The notes: a model not told the origin generated them from the sequence alone. A stretch of DNA of 64,000 nt from Streptomyces sp. A1277 (GCF_004795015.1 NZ_SSBI01000036.1:1-64000); one strand, 5' to 3'; counted from the stretch's first letter, positions 15,483 to 23,893 are shown. A program made the numbers and translations.

Positions 15483-15544
15483 GTTCTCCTGCCCGCTGTC
15501 CGGCCGCATCCGCGTTCTCCTGCCCGCTGTCCGGCCGCATCCGC
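15483..15544. repeat. perfect 31-bp tandem duplication
   Basis: Two identical adjacent 31-bp copies (15483-15513 and 15514-15544), each beginning GTTCTCCTGCCCGCTGTCCG. They lie in the mshA/methyltransferase intergenic region, 22 bp before the methyltransferase ATG. The exact identity suggests a recent duplication. Confidence 0.95.
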
Positions 15545-15566
15545 CCGGATCGTTACGCTCTGTGTC

Positions 15567-16346
15567 ATGCGCCCGATCGGCACCGCGACCCGCGGGACCA
15601 CCAACCCCAACCGGCTGCGCCGCATGGACCGCTGGATCGCCGCCACGCACGGCCCCGCCCTGCGCCGCGCCGACGCCCCCGTAGCGGTCGACCTCGGCTA
15701 CGGGGCCGCGCCCTGGACCGCCGTCGAGCTGCTGGAGCGCCTGCGCACCGCCGAACCGCGCACCCGGGTGGTCGGCATCGAGATCGCCCCGGAGCGGGTC
15801 GCCGCCGCGCAGCCGTACGCGCGCGAGGGCCTCGCCTTCCGGCACGGCGGCTTCGAGATCCCGCTGCCGGAGCCGCCCGTGCTGATCCGGGCGGCGAATG
15901 TGCTGCGCCAGTACGACGAGGGCGAGGTGGCCGCCGTCTGGCAGCGGCTGTGCGACCGGCTGGCGCCGGGCGGGCTGCTGGTGGAGGGCACCTGCGACGA
16001 GATCGGGCGCCGGCACGTGTGGGTGGCGCTGGGTCCCGAGGGGCCGCGCACGGTGACCTTCGCGACCCGCCTCGGCTCGCTCGACCGCCCGTCCGATCTC
16101 GCCGAGCGCCTGCCGAAGGCCCTGATCCACCGCAATGTGCCGGGTGAGCGGGTGCACGCGTTCCTGCGCGACTTCGACCGGGCGTGGGCGGCCGCGGCGC
16201 CGTACGCGTCCCTGGGGGCCCGGCAGCGCTGGATCACGGCGGTGCGGGCCCTGTCGGGCGACTGGCCGCTGACGGACGGGGTACGCCGGTGGCGCCAGGG
16301 CGAGGTGACGGTGGAGTGGACGGCACTGGAGCCCGGGGGGCTTTGA
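15567..16346 (+). CDS. class I SAM-dependent methyltransferase-like protein
   Basis: A 259-aa protein. Residues VAVDLGYGAAPWTAVELLE form motif I and TRVVGIEIAPERVAAA the following acidic strand of a Rossmann methyltransferase; VLIRAANVLRQYDEGEVAAVW and LAPGGLLVEGTCDE supply the later strands. The target is unknown; C-terminal residues (RWITAVRALSGDWPLTDG) are conserved in the streptomycete family. The ATG at 15567 follows GTTACGCTCTGTGTC without a strong ribosome site, so it may be leaderless. It is divergent from mshA. Confidence 0.82.
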   Translation: MRPIGTATRGTTNPNRLRRMDRWIAATHGPALRRADAPVAVDLGYGAAPWTAVELLERLRTAEPRTRVVGIEIAPERVAAAQPYAREGLAFRHGGFEIPLPEPPVLIRAANVLRQYDEGEVAAVWQRLCDRLAPGGLLVEGTCDEIGRRHVWVALGPEGPRTVTFATRLGSLDRPSDLAERLPKALIHRNVPGERVHAFLRDFDRAWAAAAPYASLGARQRWITAVRALSGDWPLTDGVRRWRQGEVTVEWTALEPGGL

Positions 16347-16624
16347 CCGCGCCGGAATTCACCTCTGCGGAATTCGCCCCTGAGGACTCCTGAGGAATTC
16401 ACCCCTGCGGGGGGAACGCCGGCCCGGCATCGTTCGTCGGAGTGAGTGGCGAGGGGACATCGCGGGCGCGGGGTGGCGGGGAGCGACGGGGTAGCGGGGC
16501 GATGTCCATGGCGGGGTTGTGTCTGCCTCTGTTGCTTTTCCGCACGGCATGACACGATCTCGTCCGACGCTACATGTTACTGACGGTAAATCAGATAGTT
16601 GGGAACTGCTCGGAGGGGGAGCTC

Positions 16625-17707
16625 GTGTACCGACGTCACTGTGCCGCCGCCGCGATCACCCTGGTCTGCGCGCTGGCGGTCCTCGCCTCGCCGGTCCAGG
16701 CGTTCGCCGCACCGACACCGCCCGGGCCGGACACCTCGTCCGTTCCTTCCGGAGCGCCCGCGGAGCCCGGCAAGAAGAGCCTCGAAGAGGTGCGCGAGGA
16801 GATCGACGCGCTGTACCTCAAGGCCGGTGCCGCCACGGACGCGTACAACCTCGCCGAGGAGAAGGCCAAGAAGCAGTCGGGCGAGCTGGTCGAGCTGGCG
16901 CAGGCGATAGTCGAGGGCCAGGCGAAGATCGCCGACCTCAAGAGCCGGGCCGGCGCCCAGGCCCGCGAGCAGTACCGCAACGCCGGACTGCCGCCCGGCG
17001 CGCGGCTCATGCTCAGCGGCGACCCGCAGCTCTTCCTGGACGGGGTGAGCCGCGCCCGCCAGGGCCAGCAGGCCACCAAGGGGCTCCTGGGCGCACTGAC
17101 GCGCACGCAGAACGACTTGGAGACGTACACCAAGGACGCCAGCACCAACTGGACGAAGCTCGAAGCCAATCGCGTCAAGCAGGCCAAGGCCAAGAAGAAG
17201 ATCAACGCGCAGATCGCGGCGGCGGAGAAGCTGGAGTCCCAGCTGGAGAAGGAGGAGCGCGCCCGGCTCCTGAAGATGGAGCAGGAGGCGGCGTACCAGG
17301 CGCAGAACGCCTGGTTGAGCTCCGGCGCGCTGAAGGAGATCAACCGCGAGGCCAGCCCGAACGGCAAGAAGGCGGTGGCCTTCGCGACCGCCCAGATCGG
17401 CAAGCCGTACAAGTGGGGTGCGGAGGGCCCGAAGTCGTACGACTGCTCCGGGCTGACGTCCCAGGCGTGGGCGGCGGCCGGCCGGCCGATCCCGCGCACC
17501 TCGCAGGAGCAGTGGCGGCTGCTGCCGCACATCGCGATCAAGGACATGCGCCCCGGCGACCTGGTCATCTACCACGGTGACGCCACCCACGTCGGCATGT
17601 ACGTCGGCGACGGCGCGATCGTGCACGCACCGCGCCCCGGCCGCAACGTCACACTGGCCGGAGCGGGCTCGATGCAGATACTCGGCGTGGTCCGTCCGGA
17701 CGCGTAG
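16625..17707 (+). CDS. secreted NlpC/P60 (C40) peptidoglycan hydrolase
   Basis: A 360-aa exported cell-wall endopeptidase. It has a signal peptide (VYRRHCAAAAITLVCALAVL to AFA), a long coiled-coil region (about 45-220), and a C-terminal NlpC/P60 domain. The domain carries the catalytic cysteine in YDCSGLTSQAW, the histidine in THVGMYVGDG, and a third polar residue (H) in AIVHAPRPG. Such enzymes cleave the D-Glu to DAP type bonds of stem peptides. The GTG at 16625 is preferred because GGAGGGGG precedes it and the signal peptide then starts correctly; an earlier ATG (16574) would add 17 unlikely residues. It is probably monocistronic. Confidence 0.92.
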   Translation: MYRRHCAAAAITLVCALAVLASPVQAFAAPTPPGPDTSSVPSGAPAEPGKKSLEEVREEIDALYLKAGAATDAYNLAEEKAKKQSGELVELAQAIVEGQAKIADLKSRAGAQAREQYRNAGLPPGARLMLSGDPQLFLDGVSRARQGQQATKGLLGALTRTQNDLETYTKDASTNWTKLEANRVKQAKAKKKINAQIAAAEKLESQLEKEERARLLKMEQEAAYQAQNAWLSSGALKEINREASPNGKKAVAFATAQIGKPYKWGAEGPKSYDCSGLTSQAWAAAGRPIPRTSQEQWRLLPHIAIKDMRPGDLVIYHGDATHVGMYVGDGAIVHAPRPGRNVTLAGAGSMQILGVVRPDA

Positions 17708-18053
17708 TCCTTGGGCGGACGGCGGGGCGGGGCAGGCGCTCCCGGCCCCCGGGCGTACGGGCACCCCGGGCGTACGGGCACCCCGGGCGCCCTGGGACCT
17801 GGCCTCCGGCGTGAGCCGGGCCACTCCGCTCTCACCGCTCGGCGTGACCTTTGTCATGCCGTCATGAGCGGGCCCGGGGCGGTCGGTCGTGCCTGATCCG
17901 TGACCTGAAGCGGCTTATGGCGGTGCATATGCCGGGGGCCGCGCGCGAGTCGCCATTCCGTTCGCGCGGTCCGGACCGCTATGGTCCCCGTCTGGCGGAT
18001 CGTCGATCGTCGCTCCGCCGCGCCCTCGGGGGGAGGGAAGGAAACCCGAACCG
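17708..18053. promoter_or_regulatory. intergenic region with 17-bp tandem repeat
   Basis: This gap holds two perfect copies of GGGCGTACGGGCACCCC at 17751-17767 and 17768-17784 followed by a partial third. The second half should carry the promoter of the downstream phosphatase gene, and a GGGAGGGAAGG ribosome site lies near its end. No gene or clear terminator was seen. Confidence 0.5.
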
Positions 18054-19397
18054 ATGCCCGTACCCGTACCGCAGCCGTGTTCCGCGCCCGCTGCGGAGAC
18101 CAGCTCCGGCGCCGGCCTCACCCTCCTGGTGATCGAGGACGACCCCGCGGGCACCTTCACCGCACCGGAGCTCTCCGCCGCGGCCGGTGCCCGGGTCCGT
18201 ATCCGTGCCGCCCGCAACCTCACCGAGGCGGGCCGGCTCCTCACCGACGACGTGGACTGCATCCTGCTGGACCTGGCGCTGCCGGCCGGCGCCGAGACGC
18301 GCGGCGGCCCGGAGGGCGAGGAGGACGGGCTCGCCACGCTCAAGCACGTGCTGCGGATCGCGCCCCGCCACGCGGTGCTCGCCCTCACGGCGGAGGACGA
18401 CGCCGAGCTGGCCGCCGAGGCGGTCCGGGTGGGCGCGCAGGACTACCTCTTCCGCGGCGAGCTGGACAGCAGGCTGCTGAGCCGGGCCATCCGCTACGCC
18501 GTCGAACGCAAGCGCGCCGACGTGGCGCAGCACCAGCTCACCGAGTCCCGGCTGCGCGCCCAGGAGAACGCCCGGCTGGAACGCGGTCTGCTCCCCACCC
18601 CGCTGCTCGAAGGCTCCGACCTGCGCTTCGCCGCCCGCTACCGGCCGGGTCGCAGCCGGGCGCTGCTCGGCGGGGACTTCTACGACACGGTCCGCACCCC
18701 GGACGGCACGGTCCACGCGATGATCGGCGACGTCTGCGGCCACGGCCCGGACGAGGCGGCGCTCGGGGTGGAACTGCGCATAGCGTGGCGGGCCTTGACG
18801 CTGGCGGGGCTCTGCGGCGACGAGCTGCTGTCCACCCTCCAGCAGGTCCTGGAGCACGAGCGGGAGAGCGAGGAGATCTTCGCGACGCTCTGCACGGTCG
18901 ACATCGCCCCGGACGGCCGCCGGGCGGGCCTGTGCCTGGCGGGCCATCCCGCACCGCTGATCGCCCGCCGCGGCCGGGCGGCGCAGCTGCTGCCGTACGA
19001 GGACGGCGGGCCGGCCCTGGGCCTGCTGCCACGTGCGCGGTGGCCGCGCCGGCAGGTGGAGCTGGGCGGCTCCTGGAGCCTCATGATGTACACGGACGGG
19101 CTGATCGAGGGCCGCGTCGGCGAAGGCACGCGGCGGCTGGGCCAGGACGGCATGGTCGCGATGGTCAACCGGCAGCTGGCCGAGGGCCTGGCCGGCGAGG
19201 ACCTGCTGGAGGCGGCGGTCACCCACGCACGGGAGCTGAACGGCGGGGAGCTGACCGACGACGTGGCGGTCCTGCTGCTCGACCGCGATCAGGACACCGC
19301 GCGTCTGCGGCTCCCGGGCGGCGGCCGGAGCGTGAACATTCCGCGCCCCCGCCCCGGCCGGGACTCACCCGCCGGGGTTCAGCGCCCGCCGTTGTAG
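18054..19397 (+). CDS. receiver-PP2C (SpoIIE/RsbU-type) phosphatase
   Basis: A 447-aa cytosolic signalling protein. An N-terminal CheY-like receiver (about 20-150) has acidic IEDD, phospho-site region DCILLDLALP and QDYLF in the last helix-strand. A short helical linker (ESRLRAQENARLERGLLP) leads to a PP2C/SpoIIE phosphatase domain with metal motifs GGDFYD, GDVCGHG and GGELTDDVAV. Such proteins dephosphorylate anti-sigma-factor antagonists, so a role in stress or developmental sigma control is likely (inference). Its 3' end overlaps the convergent DUF2516 gene by 19 bp. Confidence 0.92.
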   Translation: MPVPVPQPCSAPAAETSSGAGLTLLVIEDDPAGTFTAPELSAAAGARVRIRAARNLTEAGRLLTDDVDCILLDLALPAGAETRGGPEGEEDGLATLKHVLRIAPRHAVLALTAEDDAELAAEAVRVGAQDYLFRGELDSRLLSRAIRYAVERKRADVAQHQLTESRLRAQENARLERGLLPTPLLEGSDLRFAARYRPGRSRALLGGDFYDTVRTPDGTVHAMIGDVCGHGPDEAALGVELRIAWRALTLAGLCGDELLSTLQQVLEHERESEEIFATLCTVDIAPDGRRAGLCLAGHPAPLIARRGRAAQLLPYEDGGPALGLLPRARWPRRQVELGGSWSLMMYTDGLIEGRVGEGTRRLGQDGMVAMVNRQLAEGLAGEDLLEAAVTHARELNGGELTDDVAVLLLDRDQDTARLRLPGGGRSVNIPRPRPGRDSPAGVQRPPL

Positions 19398-19723
19398 GGG
19401 CCGTACGGGCCGTCGCTGCTGGAGCCGCCGCGCCGGCGGCCACCGCCGGAGACGGCCTTGAGGGCGGGCCGTACGTCCACGAAGAAGACGATGGACGCGA
19501 TGAGCCCGGCGATCTGGAGGAAGACCATGGGAACCCAGAGGTTCACGACGACCGCGATCCCGAGGATGATCAGCCAGAAGACCTTCGTCTGCTTGTTCGC
19601 TGCGCGGTACGCGTCCTCGCGGGCGATCGCGGCCATGACCAGCGCCACGACGGCGAGAAGGGTCATGACCATGAAGATGAGCCCGAGGAACGTCTGGAAG
19701 CCTTCGAGCAACATGATGTGCAC
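19379..19723 (-). CDS. DUF2516 membrane protein
   Basis: A 114-aa integral membrane protein conserved in actinobacteria (DUF2516). Hydrophobic helices lie at about 8-32 and 47-80. The polar loop AREDAYRAANKQTKVFW between them and VFFVDVRPALKAVSGGG after the second are the family landmarks. A Gly/Ser-rich tail follows. The GTG start at 19723 or the ATG three codons later are both possible. It overlaps the phosphatase gene on the other strand. Function is unknown. Confidence 0.88.
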   Translation of the reverse strand: MHIMLLEGFQTFLGLIFMVMTLLAVVALVMAAIAREDAYRAANKQTKVFWLIILGIAVVVNLWVPMVFLQIAGLIASIVFFVDVRPALKAVSGGGRRRGGSSSDGPYGPYNGGR

Positions 19724-19760
19724 CGCCTAGTGAGTGGGTGAGCGCCTCCCGGCCAAGGTA

Positions 19761-19811
19761 CCGGGAGGGCGGGCCGGACCCCGAACGAAAGGTGCCCGCC
19801 CGCCCTCCCGG
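19761..19811 (-). terminator. hairpin downstream of the HbhA-like gene
   Basis: A 14-bp perfect inverted repeat, CCGGGAGGGCGGGC (19761-19774) / GCCCGCCCTCCCGG (19798-19811), lies 22 bp past the stop of the minus-strand HbhA-like gene and before the DUF2516 start. There is no T-run, typical of streptomycete terminators. Confidence 0.7.
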
Positions 19812-19833
19812 CACACCTGCCGGGCACGCGGTG

Positions 19834-20544
19834 CTACTTGGCGGAGGGCGGCGTGGCCTTCTTCGCGGCGGGCTTGCGCGCGGGCGCCTTCTTGGCGGAG
19901 GCGGCGGGCTTGACGGCAGCCGGCTTCACGGTGGCGGCGGGCTTGGCGGCCGTGGCGGGCTTCGCGGTTGCGGCCGGCTTCGCGTCCGCCGGCTTCGCCG
20001 CGGTGGCCGGCTTGGCGGCCGGGGCCGGCTTCGTGGCGGATGCCGGCTTGGCGGCGGTGGCCGGCTTGGCGGCGGCCGGCTGGGACTCCTTGCGCGGCTC
20101 GACCACGACGGCGATCTCGACGATCTCATCGGCGGTCTCGCCCCGCCACGTGCGCACGGTCTGCTCGCCGCGCTCGGCGACCTTCTCGTACGTCTCCCGG
20201 GCCCGGACCGCGTACTCGGCGGCCACGCCCACACCGCGCAGCGCCAGGTCCTGGGCGTTCTCGCCGAGCTTCTTCAGGTCGGTGTCGAACGCGCCGATCA
20301 CCTCGGCGACCTTGGCCTGCAGCGTGGCCTGCGCCTCCTTGGCCTGCCCGGCGACCTTCACCTGCACGGCCCTGGGGTCGGTGTTGCGCACGGCCTCGAT
20401 GCGCTCGGGCGCCTCGGCCCGGAGCTGTTCGAGCAGCGCGGGGACCTTGCGGGCCTGGCGCACGGCGAGGTCGGCGGTGCCGGCGGCGAAGTAGAGGGGG
20501 GTCGGGTCGGTGAGGGTCTTGCGCAGGTCATCGGTGATGGCCAT
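19834..20544 (-). CDS. heparin-binding hemagglutinin (HbhA)-like protein
   Basis: A 236-aa protein. The N-terminal 160 residues form a helical coiled coil beginning MAITDDLRKTLTDPTPLYFAAGTADLA, the actinobacterial HbhA start. The C-terminal 70 residues are a Lys/Ala/Pro-rich tail of repeated AAKPA units, like the heparin/DNA-binding tail of mycobacterial HbhA and histone-like proteins. In streptomycetes it could bind polyanions (DNA, teichoic acids) or membranes; adhesin function is not implied. The gene lies just downstream (51 bp) of the XRE regulator gene on the same strand. Confidence 0.82.
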   Translation of the reverse strand: MAITDDLRKTLTDPTPLYFAAGTADLAVRQARKVPALLEQLRAEAPERIEAVRNTDPRAVQVKVAGQAKEAQATLQAKVAEVIGAFDTDLKKLGENAQDLALRGVGVAAEYAVRARETYEKVAERGEQTVRTWRGETADEIVEIAVVVEPRKESQPAAAKPATAAKPASATKPAPAAKPATAAKPADAKPAATAKPATAAKPAATVKPAAVKPAASAKKAPARKPAAKKATPPSAK

Positions 20545-20595
20545 GACTGTGGTCCTCCCGGATCATCAGACTGGGTGTGAGGGTGGTGGAAGCTC

Positions 20596-21027
20596 TCAAG
20601 CTGTATCGGCAGCACTGCCACCGGGGCTGAAGGGACCGTCCGGTGCGGACGCGTCCTCCTCCTGGGCCCCGGGCTCGTCGTCCAAGCCGTTCTCCTTGCG
20701 GAAGGAGGCGTAGATCTGGAGCAGCACGCTCTTCTGCCGCTCGTTGATCGACGGATCGGCGAGGATCACCGCCCGCGTCTCCAGCTCCTCCCGCTCCCGC
20801 TCGTCCAGAATCCCGGCGCGCACGTACAGGGTCTCGGCGGAGATCCGCAGCGCCTTGGCGACCTGTTGCAGCACCTCGGCGCTGGGCTTGCGCAGCCCGC
20901 GCTCGATCTGGCTGAGGTAGGGGTTCGACACCCCGGCGGCGTCGGCGAGCTGCCGCAGCGAAAGCTGAGCGCTGCGGCGCTGCTCGCGCAGATAGTCGCC
21001 GAGGTTGCCGACGTTGAGTGAAGCCAT
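20596..21027 (-). CDS. XRE-family helix-turn-helix regulator
   Basis: A 143-aa DNA-binding protein. The HTH (about 5-60) reads LGDYLREQRRSAQLSLRQLA, then VSNPYLSQIERGLRKPS and VLQQVAKALRISAETL. A C-terminal part conserved in actinobacteria follows (ILADPSINERQKSVLLQIYASFRKEN) with an acidic, Gly/Ala-rich tail. The ATG at 21027 starts the conserved segment (MASLNVGNLGDYL); an earlier in-frame start is less likely. A perfect palindrome lies 27 bp upstream, suggesting autoregulation. The HbhA-like gene follows, so it may be the target. Confidence 0.9.
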   Translation of the reverse strand: MASLNVGNLGDYLREQRRSAQLSLRQLADAAGVSNPYLSQIERGLRKPSAEVLQQVAKALRISAETLYVRAGILDEREREELETRAVILADPSINERQKSVLLQIYASFRKENGLDDEPGAQEEDASAPDGPFSPGGSAADTA

Positions 21028-21053
21028 GCGTCGATGGTGCACCCACCTTGCTA

Positions 21054-21081
21054 ACTTTTGCAAGCGACTGCTTGCAAAAGT
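21054..21081. promoter_or_regulatory. perfect 28-bp palindrome upstream of the XRE gene
   Basis: ACTTTTGCAAGC (21054-21065) and GCTTGCAAAAGT (21070-21081) are exact reverse complements around GACT. The site lies 27-54 bp upstream of the XRE regulator start, where an operator overlapping the promoter is expected. The core TTGCAAGC-N4-GCTTGCAA is A/T-rich compared with surroundings. Confidence 0.75.
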
Positions 21082-21162
21082 GTTGGCGGGGCACTCGCAT
21101 GGGCGGATGAGCCGGTGCTTTCGGGCTCGGCGGTCAGGGCGGCTGGGCCGGGTCGAAGGCGG

Positions 21163-22281
21163 TCAGGACGGCTGGACCTGGTCGAAGAGGGCGAGGGCTG
21201 CGGTGGGGTCCGGGCTGACGAGGCGTTCCAGGCCGGCCGTCGTCATCTTCGCCCACCTGCCGGCCCGTGCCCACATCTGCCCCTCGAAGGCGCGGACGGT
21301 TTCGTCCGGATCTCCGGGGCCGGTGGCGAGGGACTCGGCGAGTTCGGCGCCTTCCAGCATCGCGAGGTTCGCGCCCGCCCCCAACGGGGGCATCAGGTGG
21401 GCCGCGTCGCCCAGGAGCGTCACCCCGGAGACGTGGGTCCAGGTGTGGGACACGGGCAGGACGTAAAGGGGGCGGTGGACGAAAGCGCTGCCGTGGCGGA
21501 GGAGGTCGAGGACGGGAGCGGCCCAGCCGTCGAACAGGGCCAGCAGGCTCGATCGCACGGCCTCGGCGTCGGTCAGGTCCAGGTCCGCGTGCCAGTCCAG
21601 CGGCGCGCGGAACTGCGCGTACACCTTGACGTGGCCGCCGCTGTTGCGCTGGGCGACGAGGGCCCGGTTCACGCCGTACACCGCCATGGAACCGTCGCCG
21701 ACCAGCCGGGCGAGGTCGGGATGGCGGGTGTCGACGTCGTCGAGGGAGGTCTCGACATAGGTGACGCCGGTGTAGTGCGGCGCCACCGACGAGACCGCCG
21801 GGCGGACCCGGGACCAGGCACCGTCCGCGCCGATCACGAGGTCGAGCGCCTCCTGCCGCCCGTCCGCGAAGTGGACCAGTACGCCATCCCTGGCCCCCGG
21901 CACCACGTGCGTCACGCCCCGCCCCCACTGGACGTCGAGGGTGTCGAGCAGCAGGTCACGGAGTTGGCCGCGGTCGATCTCGGGATTGGCCCGGTCGTCC
22001 GGGCGGGGTCGCCAGTCACGCAGGACGGTCCCGTCCGGGTCCAGGATGCGCATGGCCTGCCCCTCGGGACGGGACAGCGCCCGGAACTCGGGCAGCAGCC
22101 CCGCCTTGTCCAGTGCGCGCTGGCCCAGCCCTTCTTGCAGGTCCAGCGTGCCGCCCGGGGGGCGGGCCTCGGGGCCGGGATCGCGTTCGAGGACGGTGAC
22201 GGGGTGGCCGTGGCGGTGCAGGACCCGGGCGAAGGTGAGGCCGGCGGGACCGCCGCCGACCACAGCGATACGTTGTCTCAT
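21163..22281 (-). CDS. TetX-like FAD-dependent monooxygenase
   Basis: A 372-aa class A flavoprotein monooxygenase using NAD(P)H and O2. FAD motifs: N-terminal IAVVGGGPAGLTFARVL (GxGxxG), then a DG-type motif in VIGADGAWSRVRPAV, and GDAAHLMPPLGAGANLAMLE (GD motif). Several segments closely echo the TetX tetracycline hydroxylase family as I recall it: PPGGTLDLQEGLGQRALDKAG and NPEIDRGQLRDLLL. The ATG at 22281 begins directly at the dinucleotide fold; an upstream in-frame extension is non-conserved. It is divergent from a TetR-type regulator that may sense its substrate. Whether tetracyclines or another aromatic is the substrate cannot be told here. Confidence 0.88.
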   Translation of the reverse strand: MRQRIAVVGGGPAGLTFARVLHRHGHPVTVLERDPGPEARPPGGTLDLQEGLGQRALDKAGLLPEFRALSRPEGQAMRILDPDGTVLRDWRPRPDDRANPEIDRGQLRDLLLDTLDVQWGRGVTHVVPGARDGVLVHFADGRQEALDLVIGADGAWSRVRPAVSSVAPHYTGVTYVETSLDDVDTRHPDLARLVGDGSMAVYGVNRALVAQRNSGGHVKVYAQFRAPLDWHADLDLTDAEAVRSSLLALFDGWAAPVLDLLRHGSAFVHRPLYVLPVSHTWTHVSGVTLLGDAAHLMPPLGAGANLAMLEGAELAESLATGPGDPDETVRAFEGQMWARAGRWAKMTTAGLERLVSPDPTAALALFDQVQPS

Positions 22282-22283
22282 AT

Positions 22284-22298
22284 CGATACACTGTATTG
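22284..22298. promoter_or_regulatory. candidate TetR operator between monooxygenase and tetR genes
   Basis: The 53-bp gap between the divergent starts holds the odd palindrome ATACA-C-TGTAT (22286-22296), just beside TATCGATA (22281-22288). It sits where a repressor would block both promoters. A longer imperfect pair, GCGATACGTTG (22265-22275) and ACGTATCGC (22309-22317), surrounds it. Confidence 0.5.
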
Positions 22299-22333
22299 AA
22301 ATAGGCCGACGTATCGCAACGTACGGTGTGAGC

Positions 22334-23026
22334 ATGACTGTGTGGGACCGGCCCGAGCCGCCGACTCAACCCGCGCCGCTCGACCGGGAGCGGATCGTCG
22401 CCGCCGCCATCGCGCTGGCCGACGAGGGCGGGCTGGCGGCCGTGTCCCTGCGCAAGGTCGCCGCCCGGCTGGACGCCGGCCCGATGCGGCTGTACCGGTA
22501 CATCGCCACCAAGGAGGAGCTGTTCGACCTCATGGTGGACGAGGTCCAGACCGAGATCCGCCCCGAGGAGCGGCCCGGTGACTGGCGGGAGGCATTGCGC
22601 GGCCTCGCCCAGCGCACCAGGCAGGCCGCCCTGCGCCACGAGTGGCTGGCCGACCTGCTAGGCGGCCGCCCCGCCATGGGCCCGAACGGCCTCGCCGTGG
22701 CCGAGGCCACCCTGTCCGCCTTCGACGACGTCGCCGATGTCGACACCGCCATGCGCGCCGTGGAGACGGTCAGCGCCTACTTCATCGGCGCGATCAGGCG
22801 CGAGACCGCTCACGTGCGGGCCGAGCGCGCCTCCGGCCTGTCCAAGCACGACTGGCAGCGCGCCTCCGGCCCGCACCTGACGGAAATGCTGGCCACCGGC
22901 CGCTTCCCGGCGGTGGCCAAGGTCGTGTACGACGGCACCGACGTGGACGCCGAGGCATCCTTCGCGACCGGCCTGGACTGGGTCCTCGACGCCGTGGCCG
23001 CCAAGCTCACCCCACCGCCGGCGTGA
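22334..23026 (+). CDS. TetR-family regulator (tetracycline-repressor type)
   Basis: A 230-aa repressor. The N-terminal HTH reads RERIVAAAIALADEGGLAAV, SLRKVAARLDAGPMRLYRYI, with the usual ATKEELFDLMVDEV. The C-terminal part (about 80-225) fits the TetR_C ligand domain seen in true Tet-repressor relatives (YFIGAIRRETAHV). The ATG at 22334 has weak AGC context, only 53 bp from the divergent monooxygenase start. It most likely controls the monooxygenase and itself in response to an aromatic ligand (inference). Confidence 0.9.
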   Translation: MTVWDRPEPPTQPAPLDRERIVAAAIALADEGGLAAVSLRKVAARLDAGPMRLYRYIATKEELFDLMVDEVQTEIRPEERPGDWREALRGLAQRTRQAALRHEWLADLLGGRPAMGPNGLAVAEATLSAFDDVADVDTAMRAVETVSAYFIGAIRRETAHVRAERASGLSKHDWQRASGPHLTEMLATGRFPAVAKVVYDGTDVDAEASFATGLDWVLDAVAAKLTPPPA

Positions 23027-23029
23027 CAC

Positions 23030-23893
23030 TCAGCCCTTCCCGGGGGCCCCTCGCCCCGCGTCAGTGGAATCCGCCGAAACCGTCGAGCCCGCCACACGCA
23101 CAACGCCGGCCGCGTCTGCCGCCCCCGCACCCGTCGAACCCGCCGCACCTGCAACGCCCGACACGTCTGCCGCACCCGCAACGCCCGCCACGTGCACCAC
23201 GCCCGCCGCTTCCGGCCCCTCCAGCCCCGCCCGCAGCTGCGCGAACCCCCGCTCCGCCGCCTCGACCGCCTCGGCGTACAACTCCCCCGCCCCGGCGCCC
23301 TCGCTGATGCGCCGCCAGTTCTCCGAGGCCAGGATGCGCTGGACCGCGATGATCTGGCCCGCGGCCAGCCGGTCCGGGGTGCGGCCGCCCAGGGCGTGGG
23401 CGAGCGCGTCCTCCGAGCGGCTCAGGTAGCCGTGGAGGCGGGCCACCAGGGCGGGGGTGCCGTACAGCAGCGCGTGGTACGCCAGCACCTCCGGCGCGTC
23501 GCACAGGCCGGTGACCGGGTCGCGGCGCCCCAGGCCGTCCAGGAAGTGGCGCCGCAGCGCGTCCAGGGGCGATTCGCCGTCCGCGCGGGCGGCGACCACG
23601 CGCGCGGCCTCGTCCTCGTGGTCGGCGAACCGGTGCAGGGCCAGGTCCTCCTTGGCCGGGAAGTACCGGAAGAGCGTCGGCTTGGAGATGTCCGCGGCCG
23701 CCGCGACCTCCGCCACCGACACCTTGTCGAAGCCGCGCTCCAGGAACAGGGTGATCGCGGCGTCGGAGACCGCCTGGTACGTCAGCTGCTTCTTCCGCTC
23801 CCGCAGGCTCATCGGCGCGGGCGGTCCGCCGGCCGCGTCCCCGTCCGCCGACCCGTCCGCCGACCCGCCCGACCTGGCCTTCTCTGCGCTCAT
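23030..23893 (-). CDS. TetR-family regulator with repetitive C-terminal tail
   Basis: A 287-aa regulator. After a Gly/Ser/Asp N terminus, the HTH is SLRERKKQLTYQAVSDAAIT, LFLERGFDKVSVAEVAAAAD, ISKPTLFRYFPAKEDL. The ligand domain ends near residue 228. The last about 60 residues are low-complexity (repeats such as AGVVHVAGVAGAADVSGVAG), encoded by a GC-rich repeat stretch at 23030-23220. This tail is not part of the family and probably arose by repeat expansion. It is convergent with the previous tetR gene, only 3 bp apart. Target genes are unknown. Confidence 0.88.
   Translation of the reverse strand: MSAEKARSGGSADGSADGDAAGGPPAPMSLRERKKQLTYQAVSDAAITLFLERGFDKVSVAEVAAAADISKPTLFRYFPAKEDLALHRFADHEDEAARVVAARADGESPLDALRRHFLDGLGRRDPVTGLCDAPEVLAYHALLYGTPALVARLHGYLSRSEDALAHALGGRTPDRLAAGQIIAVQRILASENWRRISEGAGAGELYAEAVEAAERGFAQLRAGLEGPEAAGVVHVAGVAGAADVSGVAGAAGSTGAGAADAAGVVRVAGSTVSADSTDAGRGAPGKG

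Noticed and set aside
13785..15566. Upstream extension of the methyltransferase frame
   Set aside because: Antisense to mshA and YbjN; the conserved domain begins after 15567.
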